Source: Bedellia somnulentella
Lineage: Eukaryota > Arthropoda > Insecta > Lepidoptera > Bedelliidae
DNA: 64,000 nt
Assembly: GCA_963576735.1 (NCBI GenBank)
Contig: OY755187.1
Coordinates: 7,688,001 to 7,752,000, forward strand
Direction of reading: 5' to 3'
Shown here: one piece after another, positions 54,530 through 64,000 of the stretch
How the letters are laid out: the number at the start of each line of letters is the position of its first letter
How positions within the stretch are numbered: position 1 is the stretch's first letter
The notes under the pieces: generated by a model
Seen by the model: the letters and a program-made list of their open reading frames with translations, nothing else
Told to the model about the DNA's origin: nothing
Databases searched by the model: none
Position numbers and translations under genes: made by a program

Positions 54530-55082
54530 TCTTAAAGTATACAATTGATTTAATTAATCGAAAACTGAAACTAGCACCAGCCTATTTCTTCTTTATATGT
54601 CGAGGGGTGTGGAAGCTGACTTGATTGACCTTTTCCTATTTCCCAATAGAACATTTTCTAGTAAAAATACGGATCTTGGTTTATGGGTCTTATTGCATAT
54701 TGATTTCGTCATCAGCCAACAGACGGCAACTCTAGGAAATAGGCCTCCATCAAAAATCTACACAGTGATTATATCATTAAAGTCAATGATGTACGGAGTA
54801 GTGTTATTCTAAGCCAACACCGTCCATCACATACACACTGCTCTCGTTTATCGTCGGCGTTTATATGTATTATGTTATTATTATATATGATTCAAGTTTC
54901 TGTATATGAATTGTAAGTAAATATATTATACGCGGATAGGCTCTGGCTCGGCTCGGCTCGATCGATTTCAACCAAATCATGCACAGTTATCAAGTGGACG
55001 TTGCTATGTGTCCTAAGGGTCGCATGTCCTGATCGAACCTACTATTGAAGAATAATCACCGAAAAACTATTTTCACATTGAA

Positions 55083-55338
55083 CATACATACATACATACA
55101 TACATATACTCACGGCTATATTTCCTTAGAAGGGGTAACCAGAGCTAAGGAATTATAAATTCCTCAGCCACTTTTGGAAGTTAAGTGGGGAAAAGATGGT
55201 AAAAATAAAGGTTTTTGGTGATGGGTCTCCAACCGCATCGCCCAAAAAACCAATAAAAAGCCCCAATACCCTTAGTCGCCTCTTACGACACCCGTGGGTA
55301 GAAAGGGGTAGCGACATTCCAAGCCGGCACTTCACGGC
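55083..55338 (-). mobile_element. S1 SINE, full length, intermediate subfamily
   Basis: Tail with six CATA units; ACACCCGTGGGTAGAAAGGGG and GCCGGCACTTCACGGC mark the variant shared with 52793. Confidence 0.92.
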
Positions 55339-55344
55339 ATGAAG

Positions 55345-55730
55345 TCATTAAAAAAGAGATATCCTTATTTAGAGCGCGGCTTTAAATAAGTTTAAAGACC
55401 TAATTCTTAAGAGACCAACTGCACAGATGGTATGAAGACTGAAGTTTACCCATTTCGCTGAGCTCAATTCATTTCAATCGCAATTTTCATATATTCTAGT
55501 TATTAAAATCATTGACCTAAATTATATTTGGTTTGCCATGGATATTAAATTATAATTGATTTTAATTGAATATTATTACTTTTAGTAAATTTAAATTTAC
55601 TACGAGTAAATCTGATTCTTATTAGTTCTGGTATTAAGTACCTTTTCAGTACACCTACTGACTAGTATTTTAATTTGGAAAATAAACAAAGGGAAATAAA
55701 AATAGGTGATAAACTCTTCATAATATGTTT
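55345..55730. other. AT-rich DNA, no feature recognised
   Basis: Includes a small palindrome AGTAAATTTAAATTTACT (55584-55601). Confidence 0.45.
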
Positions 55731-55732
55731 TT

Positions 55733-55981
55733 ACATACATACATACATATACCCACAGCTATTAATCCCTAGAAGGGGTAGCCAGAGCTAAGGAATCAGA
55801 AATTCCTCAGCCACTTTTGGAAGTTGCGTGGGGAAAAGATGGTAAAATAAAGGTTGTTGGTGATGGGTCTCCAACCGCATCGCCCAAAAATCCCTCAACA
55901 GCCTCAAAACCGTTAGTCGCCTCTTACGTACACCCACCGGAACAAATGGGGTAGTGCTATTATAAGCCGACACTACACAGC
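55733..55981 (-). mobile_element. S1 SINE, full length
   Basis: ATGTTTTT precedes the tail and recurs shortly after the head (ATGCAAAATGTTTTTC). Near consensus apart from TATAAGCCGACAC. Confidence 0.92.
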
Positions 55982-56040
55982 CATGCAAAATGTTTTTCTC
56001 ATGTTTTATTTAGACGGACCTTAGACACTAATGACTAAAA

Positions 56041-56297
56041 GGCTCAAACATTGGTGCCGTATATCCTTGAAGGGATAGCAGAGATACTGATACTTCTGTG
56101 TCACGTGAAATATTTGATATCCTGTATTTAGATTACCCAACTTTTGCTTGGACAGTGTACTCAACTGACGTGATGGGAGGCATATCACCTTTTTGTTCGA
56201 TTGCAATCCCACATGGTTAAGTGCAATTTAGCGATGTCGGTTTCCTCACGATGATTTTCCTTACAATGATGATATGAATAAATCATGATAAATTTAC
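56041..56297 (-). mobile_element. S2 SINE, head lost, joined to S1
   Basis: GTGCCGTATATCCTTGAAGG through GTCGGTTTCCTCACGATGA to ATAAATCATGATAAATTTACC; its tRNA-like head is replaced by the S1 at 56298. Confidence 0.8.
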
Positions 56298-56452
56298 CTT
56301 TTGGAAAGTTTAGTGAGGAAAAGATGATAAAATAAAGAATGGGTATCCAACCGCATCGCCCCAAAATCCCTTAATAGCCCCAATACCGTTAGTCTTACGT
56401 ACACCCACCGGAAGAAATGGGGTAGTGCTATTCTAAGCCGACACTACACAGC
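56298..56452 (-). mobile_element. S1 SINE, tail half missing
   Basis: Begins TTTTGGAAAGTTTAGTGAGG and ends at GCCGACACTACACAGC; abuts S2 on the left and a Helitron copy on the right. Confidence 0.88.
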
Positions 56453-57003
56453 AATACGAAAATATTCCACATAAAATTGTCTAAAAATATCCCTGAACAC
56501 CATATGTCAATTTTTTCTTGTTGACTCACAATAACACGTGTAACTCCTGATAGCTTAGCAGTTCGGAGCATTCTTATTATATTTGGTTCCTCTTACGTTT
56601 AAAACACTCTGCTCATTTCGAATTAAAAAAAAAATATTACCTATTAAATAAAAAAAGAATCATAGATATCGATATAGAAACACCAAACTTATACATGAAA
56701 TAAGCCATCGCGCCGTCGTCGCACGTGAATACTAAAATCATGCTTTTAAAGATAATTTTTGTGTAACGGTTGCACGGGCAAAAGATAGTCGTAAGGTTAT
56801 GTATGACGTATGCAAAGTTTGTAACTCTGATTGTTTGTTTGCAAGGGCTTATTTTCAGAGATACTGAACCGTTTATAAAAGCGCTTTCACAATCTCAAAG
56901 TTTAGTTGGAACCATTGAGCACAAAGGGTGATTGAAGTGATTGAAGAAACCTCAGATATTTTTAAAACTATGCTACCCGTGCGAAGCTGGGCGGATCCAC
57001 TAG
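56453..57003 (+). mobile_element. Helitron, 5'-truncated second copy of the 19018-20016 family
   Basis: TTGACTCACAATAACACGTG, CTGATAGCTTAGCAGTTCGG and GTGCGAAGCTGGGCGGATCC then ACTAG followed by T match the first copy. The 5' half is replaced by S1 at the left boundary. The two copies differ by internal insertions and deletions. Confidence 0.85.
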
Positions 57004-57009
57004 TTTTTA

Positions 57010-57670
57010 AATAAAAGACAAAGACTCGACAGAAAGAAATCTCTGAGCCATTTTAGGAAGTGGAGTGGATAATTTCACATGTTGAAGTAAAAACAAAAAG
57101 ACATGCATCTGTTCGCGTTCTTCTTTAATTGCATTATTTTATATATCTAAAAATATAACAGGTAAAACTCCTAAAATCTTGTTTGAAGTTAAACGACGGC
57201 AAGTAATAAAATTGCTTATGCTCTTTTTATTTTTTTTATAGAAACCATCCTGGCCTTTGCTCTTCATTTGACTTTCAACATGTAAAATAGCCATGTAATA
57301 ATTTACCTAATCAAATAAAATCAAACTTTTTTAATTCCTTAAGAATATGAGATCAATTATTTTCCGAGTATTAGCAGAAATTCTGAAACAAGTTTGATAT
57401 TTGACGTGGTTTTAGACTAAAAATCGACCAAATTTCTTAGTTTTTTTCTAGCGACCCTGTACGGTACAATATTAAACTTATGTCACTCCGAGTTAGAGTT
57501 TCTTTTTAATTACTAGATTAGATGACATTTACTCCTCATATTTTTCTAATGCAGCTATATTTTTTGCTTAGACAGTTTATAAATTGGTCTCTTGATTCAT
57601 TTTAATTAGATAAGAAAATGTCAGAAAATAAAAAGGTTGTATTGGTAATGTCAGTTCAAGACGACGACTG
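57010..57670. other. AT-rich DNA with an S1 scrap (57040-57080)
   Basis: AGAAATCTCTGAGCCATTTTAG is the only repeat-like piece; nothing else recognised. Confidence 0.4.
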
Positions 57671-57674
57671 AAAA

Positions 57675-57868
57675 GACTATAAATCCCAAAATAGCTAGAA
57701 ACTCCTCAGCCACATTTGGAAGTTGATAGGGTAGAAATAAACTGACGATGGGGATGGGTCTCCGAATGCATCGCCTAAGAAACACTTATAAAGCCTTATA
57801 ACTTCAGTCGCTTCTTACGGCACTCGTGGGTAGAATGGGGTAGTGACATTTTAAGCCGGTAGTTGACA
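57675..57868 (-). mobile_element. S1 SINE, older subfamily, diverged
   Basis: ACTATAAATCCCAAAATAGC, CCTCAGCCACATTTGGAAG, GGGTCTCCGAATGCATCG and AAGCCGGTAG in S1 order; tail absent. Confidence 0.8.
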
Positions 57869-57912
57869 AGATGTTTTTACTTTACGTATTATAACATCAA
57901 GTAGAATATTTT

Positions 57913-58160
57913 AGCTGTGTATAGTCGGCTTAGAATAGCACTACCCCATTTCTTCCGTTGGGTGAACTTAAAAGGCGACTATCGGTATTGGGGCTATTAA
58001 GGTATTTTTGGGCGATGCGGTTGGAGACCCATCACCAACAACCTTTATTTTGCCATCTTTTCCCCACTCAATTTCCAAAAGTGGCAGAGATATTTCTAAT
58101 TCCTTAGCTCTGGCTACCCCTTCTAGGGATTAATAGCCGTGAGTATATGTATGTATGTAT
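57913..58160 (+). mobile_element. S1 SINE with TSD
   Basis: GTAGAATATTTT at 57901-57912 and 58161-58172 (12 bp, exact). Confidence 0.95.
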
Positions 58161-58374
58161 GTAGAATATTTTCTATTTAGAAAATATTCTACTTTTTAAT
58201 TCAACCTATTTAGGTTGTATAAAGCGTGAAAAATCAAAGAGTAATATAAAATGATTTAAAAATATAAATGATGCCCGTATGGTTTGCAAGGATTTAGTAT
58301 CTTATACGTATCGTATACTTAGATTAGTATCCTCTACATCTCATTGGTACAAGTGGTATGAGTATATGACCACG

Positions 58375-58548
58375 TCTGAGGCCTAATGGATAATTGAGTA
58401 GCTTATGGGTACGGAGGTAGCTGGTTCAAATCACGCTGAGGGCAATATTTTTGTGATGAATATGAATGATTGATTTTTAGTCTTAGTTTTCATTCATATC
58501 CCATTTATATACCTATAGTATAGCGTTGAGTTAGTATCCCATAGCAAA
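58375..58548 (+). mobile_element. S3: tRNA-like SINE
   Basis: A-box-like GGCCTAATGGATAATTGAG, B-box-like CTGGTTCAAATCACG, then GAATGATTGATTTTTAGTC and GCGTTGAGTTAGTATCCCAT, matching 63270-63450. Confidence 0.65.
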
Positions 58549-58601
58549 AGTCATTTAATTATACTTATTTTGGAACACCATATTTGTCTTTTATGCATTT
58601 A

Positions 58602-58873
58602 GCTGTGTACTGTCAGATAGCACTAACTTAATTCTTCTCGCTTTGGTAGCAAGAGGCAACTTAGGGTTTTAGTGCTTTTAAGTTATTGTTAAGCGATCCT
58701 TTACTTAATTTGTAAAAATAATTTGTGTTTTTTTAAGTGTTGTTTTTTGGGCACTGCAGTCGGAGACGCAACACCAACAATACTTTATTCCTACCATCTA
58801 GTTCCTCAACTCCCAAATGTGGCCGACGAGTTTTGTAGCTCTGAATTTCTGGCTACCCCTTTTTGGGATTTGG
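58602..58873 (+). mobile_element. S1 SINE, old copy with internal insertion
   Basis: Head GCTGTGTACTGTCAGATAGC; about 40 bp of AT-rich sequence splits the TTAAG...TTTTTGGGC region; ends CTACCCCTTTTTGGGATTT. Confidence 0.75.
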
Positions 58874-59117
58874 AAGCTAATAGTTACTTTCACGCTGGCC
58901 GTGGCACGTCTCGGTGTCAATGTGAATCTCAGTCTTGTAATAACATTACAACTAATTATTACATAAAATAGTTGTCTTTGTCAAGAGATCTTCTCATAGA
59001 ATGGCTCTCTGGCTTGTCGAACTCAATGTGTTTGACTAAGATTATTGATGTTTGGTGGGTTCCGTAGGTCACGTGAAGAATTCCTTGATATTTTATACAT
59101 ATATATGAAGAATTTAT

Positions 59118-60295
59118 AATATAATAATAATAATAAATCATTTATTTGCAGGCAACAAGGCCCATATAATATTAGTAAAACTTAACCTTATTATTAATAG
59201 CCATTTATGTCCCACTGCTGGGCAAAGGCCTCTCTCCCCTTCTTCCACTCCAGACGGTCTTGAGCGGTCTCCCACCATTTCTTGTCCCAGAGACCTAACT
59301 CGTCACGCCATCTTTTCCTTGGTCGGCCACGCTTCCTCTTTACACCGGGAGCCCATTGCGTGGCTCTTTTAGCCCATCGGTCCGGGTGCATCCGAGCAAC
59401 GTGGCCGGCCCAATCCCGCTTCAATTGGGCTGCCTTCTGAGCTACATCTATAATTTTTGTCTTTGAGCGCAACTCTGTATTCCGGACTCTGTCTAAGAGC
59501 CGGATTCCGAGAATGCTGCGCTCCATGTTTCGTTGGCAAACCCCAAGTTTAAACATTTGCGCGTCAGTCAAAGACCAGGTTTGGGCTCCGTAGGTACGGA
59601 TGGGAATGATGGGAAGAATGCAAATGTCCATGAGCTTACGTTTGAGGGAGAGTGGAAGTTCTCCATTCATTTGCTCTTTCATACATCAAAAGGTTTTCCA
59701 GGCATTTTCGACACGTCTTTCGACTTCCGTGTCCTGTCGAGCCTGGAAAGAGACTATTTAGCCTAGATAAATATATTCCTTGACATATTCGATTCTGACC
59801 CCATCCACGTCCACCAAATGCTCCTTTCTGTTACACATGACCTTGGTCTTTGACATATTTATGCTCAGTCCAACTTCAAGGCTTGCTTGGCTGAGTTGTA
59901 GTAGCATAGATAGTAGCTCACAAGCCGTGCTAGAGAACAGGACTATATCGTCGGCGAAGCGAAGGTTCGTAAGCTTAACCCCGCCGACATCTATACCCCT
60001 GTTTACCCAATCCGGCTCTAGTGACTTAAAAACTTCTTCCAATACACTCGTGAAAAGTTTGGGGGAGATAAGATCGCCTTGCTTAACACCTCTTTCGATC
60101 GGGAATGGAACACCTGGAGTTTGAAGCTAAATGGATGCTGTACTGTTTTTGTATATTTGTTTAATAAGGATGATATTGAAAAAGTGAATATCTTGATTAT
60201 GGAGGGCTTTAAATATTGATTGATGTGAAATACCGTCCAATGCCTTAGAGTAATCGACGAAAGCAACGTACAGTGGGAGGCTATATTCTTGGTGC
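59118..60295 (-). mobile_element. RTE-type LINE, 5'-truncated, inactive
   Basis: Reverse-transcriptase coding on the minus strand is followed by a short 3' UTR (GGGCCTTGTTGCCTGCAAAT, AAATGATT) and a (TAT/TAA)n microsatellite at 59118-59140, a typical RTE-like 3' end. The left coding limit at about 60295 falls inside the reverse-transcriptase domain. Confidence 0.85.
59194..60295 (-). pseudogene. RTE-type reverse transcriptase, C-terminal half with stops
   Basis: A single frame: YVAFVDYSKALDGISHQSI (motif A), FPIERGVKQGDLISPKLFT (motif B), NLRFADDIVLFSS (motif C, DD), MSKTKVMCNR, EYVKEYIYLG, MDICILPIIPIRTYGAQTWS, WAGHVARMHPDRWAKR, RGRPRKRWRDEL, stop at 59194. Three in-frame stops lie before LQTPG, after EYIYLG and after AWKTF. 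The FADDIVL motif, the AGHVAR motif and the RGRPRKRW tail are characteristic of RTE-like elements. Confidence 0.9.
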
Positions 60296-60335
60296 TTCTC
60301 TATATAAAACTTAACCTATGTTAGTAATTTACAAA

Positions 60336-60473
60336 CGCCCGATTTCTGAATTGAGTATTCCAGCTGAGAACAACTTAAGTATCGTTCTGTCGCACTGAAA
60401 TCTTAACAACTGAATGAGACAAAACGATACTTAAGTCGTTCTCAGCTTGAATACTCAATTCAGAAATCGGGCG
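60336..60473. mobile_element. Palindromic MITE, 138 bp
   Basis: Ends CGCCCGATTTCTGAATTGAG and its complement; arms of about 60 bp with a few mismatches (CTGAGAACAACTTAAGTATC versus CTGAGAACGACTTAAGTATC), AAA on both sides. Confidence 0.8.
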
Positions 60474-60552
60474 AAAGTGGTACAAAGTTTATCTTACTGC
60501 TCTGTTTACGATAGAAACTGTTTATGTACGGTAAAAAGAGGACATAGAAATA

Positions 60553-60660
60553 CATACTCACTTCTGTAGGCCAAAAAAGAGTAGCCAAAGCATTAGAATA
60601 CATCAGCCACTTTTGAAAGTTGAAAGGTGAAAATATTCTGAAATAAAAATAAATAGTAAA
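60553..60660 (-). mobile_element. S1 SINE, tail half, diverged
   Basis: ATACATACTCAC, AAAAGAGTAGCCAAAGC, CATCAGCCACTTTTGAAAG. Confidence 0.65.
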
Positions 60661-60699
60661 AAATGGCAGTATTTCACGCCATACTGCCATTATCAGACG

Positions 60700-61440
60700 A
60701 CAGTATTAGACAGGCCCTTTCCACCATCAATGTACCATCGATTTTGGACCATCTGGATTGTTGTATCATGATAGCAAGAGACCGGCTGGGCACGGTCTGG
60801 AGCTGGGGTGACATACTTCGACGGTCTAAACAAGCGTAAATATGGCTTTCTGGACGAAATTCATATTTTTATCTCTTTCACGTGCGCGTAGATTTATCAA
60901 GGAAATATCTGCGTGCCTAGTCAAAAGTAACAGAGATCCTAGGGCTGGCGCATACTTTGGTGAAAGAATGAGCATTGCAATAAAGAGGGGTAATGCAGCC
61001 AGCCTCTTGGGAACTTTATACCCTAGCGGCAGTGATCATGAAAATATCATTTATACTATTAATTCTTTATCTGATGTAAATATTTTATATTAATAAGTTG
61101 TAATTTAATATTTAATTAACTATTCCAAAACTACCTGACAAACTATAAATTCTGGTTTCGTGACTATAGGCAAAGGCGAGTTTTCTAAAATCATTCATAA
61201 AACTTAATAAATTTATTCAATAAATAATTGTACGACCAAGGAACTTTGAATATTCCAAACATGTTCGCAACATTCATACAAGTAATTCATAGCAATTACA
61301 ATTCATTCGCATCTAGGTGATACAATATTTTGCAGATAAAATCTCGGCTCGTATACGAAACACAAACCTAGTTATTTGGAGTGCCACGTCTAAAAGTGAC
61401 TGAAAGTTCAAATGCAATATTTATATTAACGTCTTATTTC
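60700..61440. other. DNA with no recognised feature
   Basis: An 83-codon frame at 60842-61093 (+) has no recognisable domain and no flanking splice or promoter support. Confidence 0.35.
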
Positions 61441-61471
61441 GCAAAATAACGGTTTCTGCCATTACTTATGT

Positions 61472-61695
61472 ATACACTCACGCCGTTAGGTCCCGTTGGG
61501 GTAGGCAGAGACAATTGAACGCCACTTTGTACGCTCCTGGCAAACCTCTCTAGATTCGTTTACATACATCATAAATTAAATCTTTTCATACATGCTCTTT
61601 CATTTTTCATAGTTCGGACACCTGCCTTTTTGAGCACAATATCTATTTGGTCCAAATGAGTCCTCCGAGTTCATCCTACTAACACTTCTTTCCAC
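61472..61695 (-). mobile_element. L1x LINE 3' end, diverged
   Basis: Starts ACTCACGCCGTTAGGTCCCG, then GGGGTAGGCAGAGAC, TACATGCTCTTTCA and GTTCGGACACCTGCC, the reverse complement of 30120-30320; the frame is broken. Confidence 0.8.
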
Positions 61696-61749
61696 ATTTC
61701 TACATTTATGCCCTTGAATGTTGTTATTATGAAAATAGATGGGACAAGA

Positions 61750-62072
61750 TCAAACGTTCACGCCGTATATTCCCGAAGGAATTGGCCGAGGTAATAATAA
61801 TTCTGAACATTACGTGACATAGACACCTGGTGTTCAGAGTACCCACGTTTTGCTTGGACAGTGTACACACGTGATAGGGGGCAGGCCTATCGCCGTTTTG
61901 TGAGAATACAGAATCACATGACAAAGTAAAACTTAGCCATGTGGGTTTCCTTACGATGTTTTTCCTCACCGTTAACAACCATGATAAATTAACCGCACAT
62001 ATGACTTTAATAAAGACAAATTGGTGTAGGCCCGACCCAGGATTTGAACTCTCATCGTCTGCACGATAAGTG
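61750..62072 (-). mobile_element. S2 SINE, lacks extreme head
   Basis: GTTCACGCCGTATATTCCCG to CCCGACCCAGGATTTGAACTC; ends before the A-box region. Confidence 0.85.
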
Positions 62073-62179
62073 GTGTTAATTAACCCTAATACCGATATGT
62101 TATTTGTGGTATTTAAGCTAATAGGGAAAAATCAGCAAGTGCTAAATATATTAAATTAATTACTAGGACTTCAATGCCT

Positions 62180-62427
62180 GCTGTGTAGTGTGGGCTTAGA
62201 ATAGCACTACCCCATTTCTTCCGGTGGGTGTACGTAAGAGGCGACTAACGGTATTGAGGGATTTTTGGGCGATGCGGTTGGAGATCCATCACCAACAACC
62301 TTTGTTTTTACCATCTTTTCCCCACTCTACTTTCCAAAAGTGGCCGTGGAACTTCTAGTTCCTCAGCTCTGGCTACCCCTTGTAGGGATTTACAGCCGTG
62401 AGTATATGTATGTATGTATGTATGTAT
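62180..62427 (+). mobile_element. S1 SINE with TSD
   Basis: GACTTCAATG at 62167-62176 and 62428-62437; the unit CTTTTAAG is deleted. Confidence 0.93.
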
Positions 62428-63269
62428 GACTTCAATGAAAATTTCGATTGCAATTAATTGAACTGAGCGAGTTTGGTAAACCTCAGACGGTCTCAAGCTT
62501 TAAATCGAGCTCTCAATAAGAAACCACTAATTTATTTTCTACTGACTTCAATGGGAAAATAGTTTCTCGGCGATTTTTCTTTAATGGTAGGTCAGAACCT
62601 GCAACCCCTTACGACGAATTTGGTTAAAATCGGTCGAGCCGTCCCAGAGAAGTTCGATCACAAAGAAGTAGCCTACCCGCGTATAAGATCTCAGTTTATT
62701 TCAGTTAACTTAAAAAGCGAACACTTTTATTGACGACAACAAAACAGATAACATACAAAATATATGTACTTGTGGGAGTCATGTTAGAGCGAACTCAAAG
62801 GCAACTACTGCGGACTCAAACGCACATAGCAGCGTCTCACTCATATTCCTACATCGCGGAGTGTAAATGTTTTTCGAGTTAAGCATAGATATAAATTATA
62901 AGTTGGTACACAGCAGAGTGTACTGGCCAGTATATCTTTGCTGTTCCCATATACTGCTGAATAAATTTTCAACATGCACAAGACAAATGAGCACTGTCAT
63001 AATTATTATAATAGAGTATATAATAGAGTTGCATTGCAAAATAAAGTATTAATAGACATAAAGAATGCACTAAAATTCTCATTGGTTACATCGGTCAAAG
63101 TACTCACACTGCTTTTGGCTATTATGCAATATTTAAATGACACATAGGTAACTATGTGTCTATTGAATAATCTACACGGCAATCATAGCTCGAAGTATCG
63201 AGGTTTATATGGTACAGATACGTTAGTATAGTAAACACTGCAGTCGTAGGATGATTATCTTTTAAACTA

Positions 63270-63450
63270 GACGCCGTCCTTGGCCAAGTGGATAGGTGAC
63301 TAGTTTCTGGGTCCGGAGGTTGCGGGTTCAATCCCCGCTGAGAGCAACATTTATGTTATGATATGAGCATGAATGATTGTTTCTTAGTCTTGGATGTTAT
63401 TTATATGTGTATTATATAATATTGAATACATCGTTGAGTTAGTATTCCAT
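63270..63450 (+). mobile_element. S3: tRNA-like SINE, better copy
   Basis: CCTTGGCCAAGTGGATAGGTG (A box) and TTGCGGGTTCAATCCCCGC (B box in a good T-arm stem), then GAATGATTGTTTCTTAGTC and CGTTGAGTTAGTATTCCAT. Confidence 0.7.
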
Positions 63451-63534
63451 AATACGAGGTCTACTTTGTTTGCGGCTCACTTGATCTGTGTATAATATAT
63501 CCGTAAATTTATAAAAAAATAACGTAACGTAGTA

Positions 63535-63786
63535 TAAGAGACTCTGTCTACCCCAACTTGAACATAATGCTAGACGTACTGTGAAAGGTTATTAGAGGCA
63601 ACTCAGGGTTTGGGACTATTTAAAGTGATTTTTGGGCGCTGCGGTTGGAGACCCATCACCAACGATACTTTATTTCTACCACCTTGTCCCCTATCAAATG
63701 TGGCTGAGGAGTTTCTAGCTCTGAAGGTCTGACTTACCCCTTTTAGAGATTTATGGCCGTGAGTATATATATATATTATGTATGTA
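63535..63786 (+). mobile_element. L1x scrap joined to an older S1
   Basis: GAGACTCTGTCTACCCC (63538-63554) is an L1x terminus fragment. From about 63590, S1 body GCGGTTGGAGACCCATCACC continues to GCCGTGAGTATATATAT. Confidence 0.75.
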
Positions 63787-64000
63787 TAATATATTTCACT
63801 TTAGTAATCAATCTTAGCTGATGAAAAAATATAAGATTCTAGTAAATAAGTCAAGAAGCAATGCAACCGCAATGTCCGGGACCGTCTTAGTATCACGCTA
63901 AATCATTAATAATTTACATATGTGCATGCTTCTCTGAATTATGCTACGCGATTTATCTTGACTCATAGTAAAAATAAAATTATGAAAATATACAATTTAC

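Noticed and set aside
59533..60124. Plus-strand frames opposite the RTE remnant
   Set aside because: Antisense shadows of the reverse-transcriptase coding strand.
60842..61093. 83-codon frame on the plus strand as a small gene
   Set aside because: No domain, no splice or promoter evidence, and unremarkable length for chance in 64 kb.
63270..63345. Possible functional tRNA gene
   Set aside because: A and B boxes are present but the acceptor stem does not pair, and the same 3' body occurs at 58375-58548, so it is a SINE head.
5526..63786. Recurrent reading frames such as VRKRRLTVLGLL...THHQ and LPKVAEEFLIP in many places on both strands
   Set aside because: They recur because the S1 SINE recurs. 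Frames shift and stop between copies, and no copy has a conserved start, so S1 is not coding.

Overview
The window looks like a moth or butterfly (Lepidoptera-type) chromosome: AT-rich, one spliced host gene, and a very dense load of SINEs, Helitrons, LINE remnants and foldback elements. The organism call is inferred from the repeat types and gene structure; no species is identified.

Host gene. One gene on the minus strand accounts for all the host coding sequence I can support. It encodes a secreted/extracellular zona pellucida (ZP) domain protein. Coding exons lie at 11292-11260 (start and signal peptide), 7954-7671, 7364-7205, 5235-5068, 4143-3965, 1877-1742 and 742 to the left edge. All junctions are GT-AG and keep the frame, giving at least 567 residues. 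After the ZP domain comes a tail of C-Y/F-P-G-S-x-D-P-x-C modules in Pro/Thr-rich sequence, ten of them before the window ends. A likely non-coding first exon with a TATA box is at about 53978-53834. If it belongs to the gene, intron 1 is 42.5 kb and holds most of the window.

Repeats. I use working names. S1 is a roughly 240-bp SINE (head GCTGTGTAGTGTCGGC, tail CCGTGAGTATATGTATG) with about 45 recognisable copies on both strands, many with 10-15 bp target-site duplications. S2 is a tRNA-derived SINE of about 370 bp. S3 and S4 are other tRNA-like SINEs. L1x is a set of LINE 3' ends, one still carrying a 67-codon C-terminal reading frame. S1, S2 and L1x end in the same kind of 3' terminus (CTCTGsCwACCCC, a short loop, GGGA, then sCGTGA and TATG repeats). 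This suggests the SINEs borrow the LINE's retrotransposition machinery.

Other elements. Helitrons with 5' TC, 3' CTAG and A/T flanks occur at 15985-16678, 19018-20016, 27429-about 28866 and 37391-37719. Partial ones occur at 13180-13872 and 56453-57003, and two carry PIF1-type helicase remnants. A 5'-truncated CR1/L2-like LINE (40105-43925) has an SGNH/esterase-like ORF1 end and a broken endonuclease/reverse transcriptase ORF2. A decayed RTE-type reverse transcriptase lies at 59118-60295. Foldback elements are at 2605-3754, 4645-4703, 9363-9537 and 60336-60473.

Layout: 1-11.3 kb, ZP gene exons with small TEs in the introns; 11.3-53.8 kb, putative intron 1, almost all TEs and AT-rich unique DNA; 53.8-54.0 kb, promoter and exon 1; 54-64 kb, upstream DNA rich in SINEs plus the RTE remnant.
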